Source of the DNA: Beijerinckiaceae bacterium
Lineage (GTDB): Bacteria > Pseudomonadota > Alphaproteobacteria > Rhizobiales > Beijerinckiaceae
DNA length: 64,000 nucleotides
Reading direction: 5' to 3'
NCBI GenBank assembly: GCA_947475995.1
Contig: CANJNI010000021.1
Location: 1-64,000, forward strand
Below the pieces are notes generated by a model. It did not search any database, had not been told where the DNA came from, and saw nothing but the letters and a program-made list of their open reading frames with translations. A program made the position numbers and the translations under genes. Below, one piece after another: positions 27,972 to 35,975 of the stretch. The number at the start of each line of letters is the position of its first letter. The first letter of the stretch is position 1.

Positions 27972-28298
27972 ATGGTCATTCGCAGGCGCTGGCGCGCGAT
28001 CGTCTTTCCGCTGGTTCTCTACGCTGTCTCCGGCAGCGTGACGTCCTATTTCGTCTGGCATGCCGTCAACGGCGGGCGCGGACTCAAGGCGCAGGACGAA
28101 TATCAGGCGAGGATGGAAGACCTTTCCCGCGAACTCGAGGAATTGCGGGCCGAGCGCACGGGCTGGGAACGGCGCGTCGCGATGCTGCGGGCCGAGGCTG
28201 TCGATCGCGATCTGCTGGAAGAGCAGACGCGGGTCATGCTCGGTCGTGTGAACAAGAACGATCTGGTGATCCTTCTGCCGCAGTCCAAAAAGGACTGA
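27972..28298 (+). CDS. ftsB: FtsB/DivIC-type septum formation initiator
   Basis: 108 residues. A bitopic cell-division protein: short basic N-terminus MVIRRRWRA, one membrane helix IVFPLVLYAVSGSVTSYFV, then a coiled coil (YQARMEDLSRELEELRAERT) and the C-terminal LLEEQTRVMLGRVNKNDLVIL typical of FtsB/DivIC in alphaproteobacteria. FtsB joins FtsL and FtsQ at the divisome. I choose ATG 27972, which gives the family N-terminus; an in-frame TTG at 27909 would add 21 residues. The position between eno and pdhA is conserved in many Hyphomicrobiales. Confidence 0.87.
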   Translation: MVIRRRWRAIVFPLVLYAVSGSVTSYFVWHAVNGGRGLKAQDEYQARMEDLSRELEELRAERTGWERRVAMLRAEAVDRDLLEEQTRVMLGRVNKNDLVILLPQSKKD

Positions 28299-28399
28299 AC
28301 CGGCTTCGGCAATTTTGCTGAAGCTCGCCGCGAAACAGCCTCCCGCATTCGAACTTCTGTAGAATTAACCGGAATGCGGTTTACGTAACTGATTAACTG

Positions 28400-28423
28400 G
28401 ATTTCAGTTTATCATCTGAAATC
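28400..28423. promoter_or_regulatory. Inverted repeat in the pdhA upstream region, possible operator
   Basis: GATTTCAG (28400-28407) and CTGAAATC (28416-28423), an exact 8-bp inverted repeat with an 8-base spacer in an AT-rich stretch about 125 bp before the pdhA start. The 249-bp gap between ftsB and pdhA must contain the PDH operon promoter. The symmetry fits a dimeric regulator site; the regulator is unknown. Confidence 0.4.
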
Positions 28424-28547
28424 GCCTTGAATCAGTTCGTTAGCCAAGCGATAGATTTTTTGCAGCCCCCTCGCTTTCGCTTTGCCGCTCCGCTACATAA
28501 GTAGCAGCCGGCGAGCACAGCCCGCCGACGCCCGAGCGAGGAAAAGC

Positions 28548-29618
28548 ATGGCCGTAGCACCAGCCAAGTCGACATCCGCCGCGAACAAGTCGACATCCGC
28601 CGCGAAGTCGAAAGGTTCCAAACCGGCGTCCGCCGGCTCAAAATCCAACTCGTTGAAGGAATTCACGCGCGAGGAGGAACTCGAAGCCTACCGGATGATG
28701 TTGCTCATCCGCCGTTTCGAGGAAAAGGCCGGCCAGATGTACGGCATGGGCCTCATCGGCGGCTTCTGCCATCTCTACATCGGGCAGGAAGCCGTGGTGG
28801 TCGGGATGCAGATGGCGTCCCGCGACAAGGATCAGGTCATCACCGGCTATCGCGACCACGGCCACATGCTGGCCTGCGGGATGGACCCGAAAGGCGTGAT
28901 GGCGGAACTCACCGGACGCAGGGGCGGCCTGTCGAAAGGCAAGGGCGGCTCCATGCACATGTTCTCGAAAGAGAAACATTTTTATGGCGGCCACGGCATC
29001 GTCGGCGCGCAGGTGTCGCTCGGAACGGGCCTCGCCTTCGCCAGCAAGTACCGGGGCGAGAACTCCGTCTCCATGACCTATTTCGGCGACGGCGCCGCCA
29101 ATCAGGGTCAGGTCTACGAGAGCTTCAACATGGCGGAGCTGTGGAAGCTTCCCGTGGTCTATGTGATCGAGAACAACCGCTACGCCATGGGCACGGCCAT
29201 CACGCGCGCCTCGGCGCAGACGGATTTTTCCAAGCGCGGCCTGTCGTTCAACATTCCGGGGGAGCAGGTGGACGGCATGGATGTGCGCGCCGTGCGCGAC
29301 GCCGCCAACCGGGCGATGGAATGGTGCCGGAGCGGCAACGGCCCCTTCATTCTCGAAATGCAGACATACCGCTATCGCGGCCACTCCATGTCCGATCCGG
29401 CGAAGTACCGCTCGAAGGAAGAAGTGCAGAAGATGCGCGACGAGCACGATCCGATCGAGCAGGTGCGCGCCCGTTTGCTGCGCAACAAGTTCGCCACCGA
29501 GGACGACCTGAAACAGATTGACGCGAAGGTGCGCGCCATCGTCGCCGAGTCCGCCGAATTCGCCACCCATGATCCGGAGCCCGATGCGTCGGAACTCTGG
29601 ACCGATATCGTGATCTGA
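28548..29618 (+). CDS. pdhA: Pyruvate dehydrogenase E1 alpha subunit
   Basis: 356 residues. E1 alpha with beta decarboxylates pyruvate using thiamine diphosphate. Marks: RRFEEKAGQMYGMGLIGGFC, GYRDHGHMLACGMDP, GGHGIVGAQVSLGTGLAFA, the ThDP motif GDGAANQGQVYESFNMAELW and the phosphorylation-loop-like YRYRGHSMSDPAKYRS. The first 40 residues are a Lys/Ser/Ala-rich tail that contains a tandem duplication (KSTSAAN, KSTSAAK; 28566-28586 and 28587-28607). ATG 28548 has AGGAAA upstream. pdhB follows after 12 bp. Confidence 0.97.
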   Translation: MAVAPAKSTSAANKSTSAAKSKGSKPASAGSKSNSLKEFTREEELEAYRMMLLIRRFEEKAGQMYGMGLIGGFCHLYIGQEAVVVGMQMASRDKDQVITGYRDHGHMLACGMDPKGVMAELTGRRGGLSKGKGGSMHMFSKEKHFYGGHGIVGAQVSLGTGLAFASKYRGENSVSMTYFGDGAANQGQVYESFNMAELWKLPVVYVIENNRYAMGTAITRASAQTDFSKRGLSFNIPGEQVDGMDVRAVRDAANRAMEWCRSGNGPFILEMQTYRYRGHSMSDPAKYRSKEEVQKMRDEHDPIEQVRARLLRNKFATEDDLKQIDAKVRAIVAESAEFATHDPEPDASELWTDIVI

Positions 29619-29630
29619 GGGGAAGCGAAG

Positions 29631-31016
29631 ATGGCGACGAACATTCTCATGCCGGCCCTTTCTCCCACGATGGAGCAGGGCAAGCTGGCCAAGTGGCTCA
29701 AGAAGGAAGGCGATACGGTCAAGTCCGGCGACGTGCTGGCGGAGATCGAGACCGACAAGGCGACCATGGAAGTGGAAGCTGTCGATGAAGGCACGCTGAC
29801 GAAGATTCTCGTTGCGGAAGGCACCGACAATGTGGCGGTGAACACGCCGATTGCGGTGATCGCCGCCGAGGGCGAATCCGCCGACGCGACGCCTGCTGCT
29901 GCCGCGACTGCTCCGGCTGTGACGAAGGAAGACAAGGGCGGCGAGAAGCCCGCCAGTGTCGCAAAAACCGCAGCCGACGCACCGGTTCCGGCTTCATCCA
30001 TTCCGGCTGCGCCGGAAGTTCCGCCCGGAACGCCGATGATTTCCATGACTGTGCGCGAGGCGCTCCGCGACGCCATGGCGGAAGAAATGCGCCGCGACGG
30101 CGATGTCTTCGTGATGGGCGAGGAAGTCGCCGAATATCAGGGCGCCTACAAGGTCACACAGGGGCTCTTGCAGGAGTTTGGAGCGAAGCGCGTCATCGAC
30201 ACGCCGATCACCGAACATGGCTTCGCCGGCATCGGAGTCGGCGCGGCGATGGCGGGCCTCAAACCAATCGTCGAATTCATGACGTTCAACTTTGCCATGC
30301 AGGCGATTGACCAGATCATCAATTCTGCTGCGAAGACGCTTTATATGTCGGGCGGCCAGATGGGGTGCCCGATCGTGTTCCGTGGCCCCAACGGCGCTGC
30401 GGCGCGCGTCGGCGCGCAGCACAGCCAGGACTATTCGGCCTGGTATTCGCAGATTCCGGGTCTGAAAGTTGTCGCGCCCTATACGGCGGCGGACTTCAAG
30501 GGCCTGCTCAAGAGCGCGATCCGCGATCCGAACCCCGTCGTGTTCCTCGAAAACGAGATCCTTTACGGCCAGAGCTTCGATGTGCCGAAGCTGGATGACT
30601 TCACGATCCCGATCGGCAAGGCCCGCGTGCATCGCGAAGGCAAGGATGTGACGCTGGTGTCCTTCTCCATCGGCATGACCTACGCGATCAAGGCCGCCGC
30701 CGAACTGGAGAAGGAAGGCATCAGCGCCGAGATCATCGACCTGCGCACGCTGCGTCCGATGGACACCGAAACCGTCATCCGCTCGGTGATGAAGACGGGC
30801 CGTTGCGTCACCATCGAGGAAGGCTGGCCGCAAAACGGCATCGGGGCCGAAGTCGGCATGCGGATCATGGAAAACGCATTCGACTATCTGGACGCGCCTG
30901 TCATTCGCATCACCGGCAAGGACGTGCCGATGCCCTACGCGGCGAACCTCGAAAAGCTGGCTTTGCCGAACATCGGCGAAATCGTCGCGGCGGCGAAAGC
31001 CGTCTGCTACCGCTGA
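29631..31016 (+). CDS. pdhB: Pyruvate dehydrogenase E1 beta subunit with N-terminal lipoyl domain
   Basis: 461 residues. Residues 1-80 form a lipoyl domain ([19 protein letters not shown], lipoyl-lysine Lys43 in [12 protein letters not shown]), followed by an Ala/Pro/Lys linker (about 80-130) and a complete E1 beta chain: [78 protein letters not shown] in slightly different spacing. Lipoyl domains on E1 beta are a known feature of the alphaproteobacterial PDH complex. The first 45 residues are nearly identical to those of PdhC, suggesting recent duplication or gene conversion. Confidence 0.96.
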   Translation: MATNILMPALSPTMEQGKLAKWLKKEGDTVKSGDVLAEIETDKATMEVEAVDEGTLTKILVAEGTDNVAVNTPIAVIAAEGESADATPAAAATAPAVTKEDKGGEKPASVAKTAADAPVPASSIPAAPEVPPGTPMISMTVREALRDAMAEEMRRDGDVFVMGEEVAEYQGAYKVTQGLLQEFGAKRVIDTPITEHGFAGIGVGAAMAGLKPIVEFMTFNFAMQAIDQIINSAAKTLYMSGGQMGCPIVFRGPNGAAARVGAQHSQDYSAWYSQIPGLKVVAPYTAADFKGLLKSAIRDPNPVVFLENEILYGQSFDVPKLDDFTIPIGKARVHREGKDVTLVSFSIGMTYAIKAAAELEKEGISAEIIDLRTLRPMDTETVIRSVMKTGRCVTIEEGWPQNGIGAEVGMRIMENAFDYLDAPVIRITGKDVPMPYAANLEKLALPNIGEIVAAAKAVCYR

Positions 31017-31020
31017 CGTC

Positions 31021-31305
31021 ATGGCAGACAGCGAACTTCGGGAATTGACGCCGCCGCCCGACGCGGTTGAGCAGGGTGGGGATGAAGTGTTGCGCGCCTT
31101 CGTGGTGGACGGCGGACTCAGTATCGCCATCCAGCGGGCATTCGACGAACCGGCCATCTGGGGCCGCCTGCTGATGGATGTGGCGCGCTATGTGGCCGGC
31201 CTCTACGGGCGCGAAAGCGACATCAGCGAGGAAGAAGCGCTGGCGGAAATCCTTCGCCAGTTCCAGCACGAGGCCGACAACCGCGATAGCGGTTTGATGA
31301 ATTAA
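31021..31305 (+). CDS. DUF5076 protein of the PDH cluster
   Basis: 94 residues. The core EVLRAFVVDGGLSIAIQRAF, followed by WGRLLMDVARYVAGLYG, matches DUF5076, a small family that recurs in PDH operons of Hyphomicrobiales. No function is established. It sits 4 bp after pdhB and 36 bp before pdhC, so it is a true operon member and may assist complex assembly or regulation; that role is inference from position only. Confidence 0.75.
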   Translation: MADSELRELTPPPDAVEQGGDEVLRAFVVDGGLSIAIQRAFDEPAIWGRLLMDVARYVAGLYGRESDISEEEALAEILRQFQHEADNRDSGLMN

Positions 31306-31341
31306 GGCTCTGCCGCAACCCTTATTTCGCGGGGACATGAA

Positions 31342-32664
31342 ATGCCGATCAACATCCTGATGCCCGCGCTCTCTCCCACGATGGAGAAGGGCAATCTGGC
31401 CAAGTGGCTCAAGAAAGAGGGCGATGCGATCAAGTCCGGCGACGTGCTGGCGGAGATCGAAACCGACAAGGCCACGATGGAAGTCGAGGCCGTGGACGAA
31501 GGCGTTCTGGCGAAAATCGTGGTGCCTGCCGGGACCGCGGATGTTGCGGTGAACGCCGTCATCGCGGTGATCGCCGCCGAGGGCGAGGATGCGAAGGCCG
31601 TCACGGGCAGCGCAGCGCCTGCTGCGAAATCCGCTCCTGCGGCTCCTTCCGCCATTGCGCCCGCTGCCGCACAGCCTGCCGTCGCATTGCCAACGTCTGC
31701 TGCGCCGGCCGCGCCGAAATCCTCCGGCGAGCGTCCCTTCGCGTCGCCCCTCGCGCGTCGCATCGCAAAGGACTCCGGGCTGGACCTCGCGAAAATTTCC
31801 GGCACAGGCCCGCACGGACGCATCGTCGAAAAGGATGTGCGCTCGGCCATGGCTGGCGGAAATGCGAAAGCCGCCCCGGCTCCGTCCGCAACGCCGTCTG
31901 CCCCCAAGGCTGCGCCCGTCTCCTCCATGTCGGACGACACGATCCGCAAGTTCTTCGAGCCGGGCAGCTTCGAGGAAATCCCGCACGACTCGATGCGCAA
32001 GACCATCGCGCGGCGTCTGGTGGAAGCGAAATCCACCATCCCGCATTTCTACCTGTCGGTGGATTGCGAACTCGACACGCTGCTGGCCGCGCGCGAAGCC
32101 ATCAACGCCAATGCGCCGAAGATCGACGGCAAGCCCTCCTACAAGGTCTCGGTGAACGACTTCATCATCAAGGCCATGGCGGTGGCGCTCCAGCGCGTTC
32201 CGGACGCCAACGTCACCTGGACCGAAGGCGCGATGCTGAAGCACCGTCACTCGGACATCGGCGTTGCGGTTTCGATTCCCGGCGGCCTCATTACGCCGGT
32301 GATCCGCAAGGCCGAAACAAAGGGGCTGGCGACCATCTCGAACGAGATGAAGGATTATGCGGCCCGCGCGCGCGCCCGCAAATTGAAGCCAGAGGAATAT
32401 CAGGGCGGCTCCTCCGCCGTGTCGAATCTCGGCATGTTCGGCATCAGGAATTTCGCCGCCGTCATCAACCCGCCGCACGCGACGATTCTGGCGGTCGGCG
32501 CAGGCGAGCAGCGCGTGGTGGTGAAGAACGGCGCGCCTGCAGTGGCGACCGTGATGAGCGTCACCATGTCGACCGATCACCGCGCGGTGGACGGCGCGCT
32601 TGGCGCTGAACTGCTGAGCGCCTTCAAGGCGCTGATCGAAAATCCGATGGGGATGCTGGTTTAG
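31342..32664 (+). CDS. pdhC: Dihydrolipoamide acetyltransferase (PDH E2)
   Basis: 440 residues. Domains in order: lipoyl domain 1-80 (Lys43 in [15 protein letters not shown]), Ala/Pro linker, peripheral subunit-binding domain near 133-168 (ASPLARRIAKDSGLDLAKIS, GTGPHGRIVEKDV), second linker, catalytic acyltransferase domain from about 205 with the active-site block STDHRAVDGALGAELL. It forms the core of the PDH complex and passes the acetyl group to CoA. The stop is 32 bp before an AT-richer inserted gene. Confidence 0.97.
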   Translation: MPINILMPALSPTMEKGNLAKWLKKEGDAIKSGDVLAEIETDKATMEVEAVDEGVLAKIVVPAGTADVAVNAVIAVIAAEGEDAKAVTGSAAPAAKSAPAAPSAIAPAAAQPAVALPTSAAPAAPKSSGERPFASPLARRIAKDSGLDLAKISGTGPHGRIVEKDVRSAMAGGNAKAAPAPSATPSAPKAAPVSSMSDDTIRKFFEPGSFEEIPHDSMRKTIARRLVEAKSTIPHFYLSVDCELDTLLAAREAINANAPKIDGKPSYKVSVNDFIIKAMAVALQRVPDANVTWTEGAMLKHRHSDIGVAVSIPGGLITPVIRKAETKGLATISNEMKDYAARARARKLKPEEYQGGSSAVSNLGMFGIRNFAAVINPPHATILAVGAGEQRVVVKNGAPAVATVMSVTMSTDHRAVDGALGAELLSAFKALIENPMGMLV

Positions 32665-32696
32665 GAGGCAGACGCAACTTGGCCTAGTATTTCAGA

Positions 32697-33401
32697 ATGT
32701 TTCAAACCGAGCGGGATGTAGAAGAATGCAAGGGAATGCTGGAAGGTGATCTCACCTTCATCCGGCGCAATCTTTATCGAAGCGAACCCATCGGCACTTC
32801 TGAAATTGCACAGTCTTCTGTCATACTTCGAAAATGGCTCAACGAAGGATTGTTGGGACGCCTCGCGCGACATTCTGGATTTGAACCTTCGTTCCCGGCG
32901 ATCGACAATCATATGGTCGTTGACGCTGTAAACGCTGGAGTAAAAATAAATTTTTTTTTGACCGGTGGCGTCAAATTTTCGGGCCGTCCCATTTCGGGCG
33001 TCTACGACAGCGACGAGCCCTACCAAGGGAAGCCTATGTTGCCTGTTTTGGAGATGAATCGTCGTTTGATGAAGACTGGGGAGTTCCTGAAACAACCGAG
33101 GATTTTTCACAACAAGCGGTGGTTTCGCACCAGCGAGATAATCTCATTCGTGGCGAACAAACTTGGCGGGGCGCACTTTGATCGAGATCGTGACGCAGCA
33201 ACTGAAAATGCTGCGACCTATGCGTCATTTGGCGGCGAAGAGCCCATTATGTTTTCCAAGGAACAAAACATACATTTGGTTTTAGAACCACAGGGCAATT
33301 GCACGTTGTCTGCATTTCATGTGGAAGTCTTGGCTGCAGCATCTTCATTTATGTTTGTCCATTTCAATGGTCAGCAACTCGCACAAATGGAAGGCTCATA
33401 A
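32697..33401 (+). CDS. Unknown protein, AT-rich gene inserted between pdhC and lpd
   Basis: 234 residues, not recognised. The sequence is visibly poorer in GC than its neighbours, with A/T-ending codons and an A/T run at 32940-32958. No signal peptide or membrane helix. Segments such as IRRNLYRSEPIGTSEIAQSS, IFHNKRWFRTSEIISFVANK and GGAHFDRDRDAATENAA suggest a soluble alpha/beta protein. The start at ATG 32697 has no clear ribosome binding site. The TAA stop is followed directly by the lpd ATG, so the last codons (atggaaggc) also serve as the lpd leader. It looks horizontally acquired. I see no terminal inverted repeats or transposase around it. Confidence 0.6.
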   Translation: MFQTERDVEECKGMLEGDLTFIRRNLYRSEPIGTSEIAQSSVILRKWLNEGLLGRLARHSGFEPSFPAIDNHMVVDAVNAGVKINFFLTGGVKFSGRPISGVYDSDEPYQGKPMLPVLEMNRRLMKTGEFLKQPRIFHNKRWFRTSEIISFVANKLGGAHFDRDRDAATENAATYASFGGEEPIMFSKEQNIHLVLEPQGNCTLSAFHVEVLAAASSFMFVHFNGQQLAQMEGS

Positions 33402-34844
33402 ATGTCTTCGAAATACGACGTTCTCATCATCGGCGGTGGACCGGGCGGCTATGTGGCGGCGATCCGGGCTGCGCAGCTTGGGCTCAAGACCGCCGTCGTG
33501 GAGCGCGAGCATCTGGGCGGCATCTGCCTGAACTGGGGCTGCATCCCGACCAAGGCGCTTCTGCGCTCGGCGGAAGTGTTTCACTACGCGCAGCATCCCG
33601 AAGCCTATGGCCTCAAGATCGACGGCAAGGTGACGGCGGACCCGGCTGCGGTGGTGAAGCGTTCGCGCGGCGTCTCTGCGCAGCTCAACGGCGGCGTCGG
33701 CTTCCTGCTCAAGAAGAACAAGGTCGATGTTATCTGGGGCGAGGCGACCATCTCGAAGGTGGGCGAGGTTGTCGTCTCGAAGCCGAAGAAAGCCGCCGTG
33801 CAGCCGCAGAATCCGGTTCCCAAAGGCGTGCTGGGCGAGGGAACTTATCAGGCGAAGAACATCATCGTCGCCACCGGGGCGCGGCCGCGTGTGCTGCCGG
33901 GCATCGAGCCGGACGGCAAGCTGATCTGGACCTATTTCGACGCAATGGTGCCGACGGCTTTTCCGAAGTCTCTGATCGTCATGGGGTCGGGCGCCATCGG
34001 CATCGAGTTCGCCAGCTTCTATCGCACCATGGGTTGCGAGGTGACGGTGGTCGAAGTTCTGCCGCAGATCATGCCGGTCGAGGATGCCGAAATCGCCGCC
34101 CATGCGCGCAAGCGTTTCGAGAAGGCCGGGATCAAGATTCTCACCTCCACCAAGGTCGTGAAGGTCGAGAAGGGCGGCAATGAGGTCACCTGCACGGTCG
34201 AGGACGACAAGGGAACGAAGCAGACCCTGAAGGCCGAAAAGCTGATCTCCGCAGTCGGCGTCGTCGGCAATATCGAAAATCTCGGCCTCGAAAAGCTCGG
34301 CGTGAAGACGGATCGCGGCTGCGTGGTGATCGACGGGCTGGGCCGCACCAATGTGCCGGGCATTTACGCCATCGGCGATGTGGCCGGTCCGCCGATGCTG
34401 GCCCACAAGGCCGAGCACGAGGGCGTCATCTGTGTCGAGGGCATCAAGGGCCTGCATCCGCACGCGATGGACAAGGCGAAGATTCCGGGCTGCACCTATT
34501 GCCACCCGCAGGTCGCCTCGGTGGGCCTGACCGAGGCGAAGGCCAAGGAAGCCGGATACGCCCTCAAGGTCGGGCGTTTCCCGTTCGCCGGCAACGGCAA
34601 GGCCATTGCGCTTGGCGAGCCGGAGGGGCTGGTCAAGACCATCTTCGACGCCAAGACCGGCAAGCTGCTCGGCGCGCATATGGTGGGGGCGGAAGTCACC
34701 GAACTCATTCAGGGCTTCGTGGTCGCCATGAACCTTGAAACCACCGAGGAAGACCTGATCAACGCGGTCTTCCCGCATCCGACCCTGTCGGAAATGATGC
34801 ACGAGAGCGTCATGGATGCGTATGGGCGGGTGATCCACACATGA
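33402..34844 (+). CDS. lpd: Dihydrolipoamide dehydrogenase (E3)
   Basis: 480 residues. FAD flavoprotein that reoxidises dihydrolipoyl groups. FAD-binding GGGPGGYVAAIRAAQLG, redox disulfide GGICLNWGCIPTKALL (Cys42, Cys47), NAD-binding GSGAIGIEFASFYRTMG, FAD site GIYAIGDVAGPPMLAHKAEHEG, and the C-terminal base motif FPHPTLSEMMHESV. An insertion near residues 125-145 (PKKAAVQPQNPVPKGVLGEG) lengthens the first domain, as in other alphaproteobacterial PDH E3 enzymes. It is flanked on both sides by AT-richer accessory genes: one ends immediately before its ATG and the other overlaps its stop as ATGA. Confidence 0.97.
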   Translation: MSSKYDVLIIGGGPGGYVAAIRAAQLGLKTAVVEREHLGGICLNWGCIPTKALLRSAEVFHYAQHPEAYGLKIDGKVTADPAAVVKRSRGVSAQLNGGVGFLLKKNKVDVIWGEATISKVGEVVVSKPKKAAVQPQNPVPKGVLGEGTYQAKNIIVATGARPRVLPGIEPDGKLIWTYFDAMVPTAFPKSLIVMGSGAIGIEFASFYRTMGCEVTVVEVLPQIMPVEDAEIAAHARKRFEKAGIKILTSTKVVKVEKGGNEVTCTVEDDKGTKQTLKAEKLISAVGVVGNIENLGLEKLGVKTDRGCVVIDGLGRTNVPGIYAIGDVAGPPMLAHKAEHEGVICVEGIKGLHPHAMDKAKIPGCTYCHPQVASVGLTEAKAKEAGYALKVGRFPFAGNGKAIALGEPEGLVKTIFDAKTGKLLGAHMVGAEVTELIQGFVVAMNLETTEEDLINAVFPHPTLSEMMHESVMDAYGRVIHT

Positions 34845-35251
34845 TGCCGGACCTTCAAGGCTGGATCGCAGTCTCGGAGATCGCTCGGAACGTGGGAATC
34901 GTGATCGGTGGGGCGATTGGCATTTATCTTGGCTGGCTGAGGGTAAGCGCTGCCAACCGTCAAGCCGAAGCCCAAATTAGGCAGGCCGAACTGAATCGGC
35001 GCGACCACGTCGCGGAGTTGTTTAACCGTGCGGTTGGACAACTTAAGGACGAAAAGGTCGAAGTGCGGTTGGGGGCAATTTACACGCTGCGTGCGATTTG
35101 TAACGATTTTGCCGATCTTTCGGACCCTGTCATCCAGCTTTTGAGTGCCTATCTCCGAGAAAATGCCGTAAACTATGGTGACAATGAACCACCGGTCGAC
35201 GTGCAAGAGATCATGAGCACGCTACGTGACCGTTTGGAGGACAAGCGATGA
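34841..35251 (+). CDS. Membrane-anchored N-terminal half of a pentapeptide-repeat-type protein
   Basis: 136 residues. An N-terminal membrane helix (NVGIVIGGAIGIYLGWLRV), a charged coil (NRQAEAQIRQAELNRRDHVA), then LFNRAVGQLKDEKVEVRLGA and IYTLRAICNDF. This arrangement matches the N-terminal part of a widespread single protein in which a membrane anchor and 'A..QLG...EVRLGAIYALERI' helical segment precede pentapeptide repeats. Here the repeats are in the next gene, which overlaps by 4 bases. The start overlaps the lpd stop as ATGA (an alternative ATG lies at 34844). Base composition is lower in GC than lpd. Function unknown. Confidence 0.6.
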   Translation: MMPDLQGWIAVSEIARNVGIVIGGAIGIYLGWLRVSAANRQAEAQIRQAELNRRDHVAELFNRAVGQLKDEKVEVRLGAIYTLRAICNDFADLSDPVIQLLSAYLRENAVNYGDNEPPVDVQEIMSTLRDRLEDKR

Positions 35252-35532
35252 CCTCAGTTGCCGAAGCTCGGATCGTGCCGTCCAGCCGCCTCGATCTACG
35301 TGGAACATTTATTCGCCGCACTAATCTTAACAACGCCAATCTGGAGGGCGCGAATTTGAGTGGCGCGGATTGTTCCTTCGCGTCCTTTAAGGGAGCGAAC
35401 TTTCGAAATGCGCTTTTGGACGGAGCTATCCTAAAGGGAGCGGATTTGTCTGATGCGCGAAATCTGACCAGAGACCAGATTTCGCGTGCGATCATTGACG
35501 ATAAGACCGTGCTGCCGCAAAATTTGCGCTGA
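35248..35532 (+). CDS. Pentapeptide-repeat protein
   Basis: 94 residues. Pentapeptide repeats of the A(N/D)LXX type run from about residue 17 to 70: LDLRG, TFIRRTNLNNANLEGANLSG, ADCSFASFKGANFRNALLDG, AILKGADLSDARNL. These form a right-handed quadrilateral beta-helix. The final QISRAIIDDKTVLP is the usual 'T.F.Q..G...D..T..P' cap of such proteins. It is coupled by ATGA overlap to the membrane-anchored gene, and the two together look like one ancestral protein split into two genes. Target unknown; some pentapeptide proteins mimic DNA, but eleven or so repeats in this position give no evidence for that. Confidence 0.75.
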   Translation: MTSVAEARIVPSSRLDLRGTFIRRTNLNNANLEGANLSGADCSFASFKGANFRNALLDGAILKGADLSDARNLTRDQISRAIIDDKTVLPQNLR

Positions 35533-35565
35533 ATAGTTGATAGTTTAATTGGGTTCGGGGGTAAA

Positions 35566-35871
35566 ATGAACCAGTCGCTCGGAATTATGGGTACGCCCGG
35601 CGTGGGCTTTTTCATGCTGCTCATCATCGGCGCGCTCGCGGGCTGGATCGCCGAGAAGATCACCAAGTCGGACCACGGCATCTTCACGAACATTTTCGTC
35701 GGCATCTGCGGATCGTTCGTCGGCACCAAGCTGGCCGAAGTGCTGGATTTCTATCCGAACGGCTTCATCACGCGCGTGATCGTCGCCGCCATCGGGGCGG
35801 TGATCGTACTTTACGTCTGGGGCGCGCTGATGGGCCGCCGCAATCCGCCGCCGGTGCAGGGCGGGCGCTGA
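35566..35871 (+). CDS. GlsB/YeaQ/YmgE-family membrane protein
   Basis: 101 residues. Three membrane segments with the transglycosylase-associated/GlsB pattern: FMLLIIGALAGWIAEKI, IFTNIFVGICGSFVGTKLAE and VIVAAIGAVIVLYVWGALMG. These small inner-membrane proteins are often stress-induced; the biochemical role is not defined. It starts 34 bp after the pentapeptide gene, with GGGGG upstream of ATG 35566, and returns to the GC-rich composition of the chromosome. Confidence 0.85.
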   Translation: MNQSLGIMGTPGVGFFMLLIIGALAGWIAEKITKSDHGIFTNIFVGICGSFVGTKLAEVLDFYPNGFITRVIVAAIGAVIVLYVWGALMGRRNPPPVQGGR

Positions 35872-35975
35872 TCGGCGCAATTCAGCCCCGCTTTTGGTCT
35901 ACTTGGCCCGAAAGCCCGTAAGGCTTATGTGACGCGCACGCGCACGCGCAGGAGCGCCTGCGCCCGGAGCAGACC

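Noticed and set aside
32665-33401. The AT-rich gene before lpd as an insertion sequence or integron cassette
   Set aside because: No transposase, terminal inverted repeats, target duplication or attC-like site could be seen around it.
35933-35957. Short gcgcac tandem repeat before lipA
   Set aside because: Only a few imperfect units in a GC-rich leader; no evidence for function.
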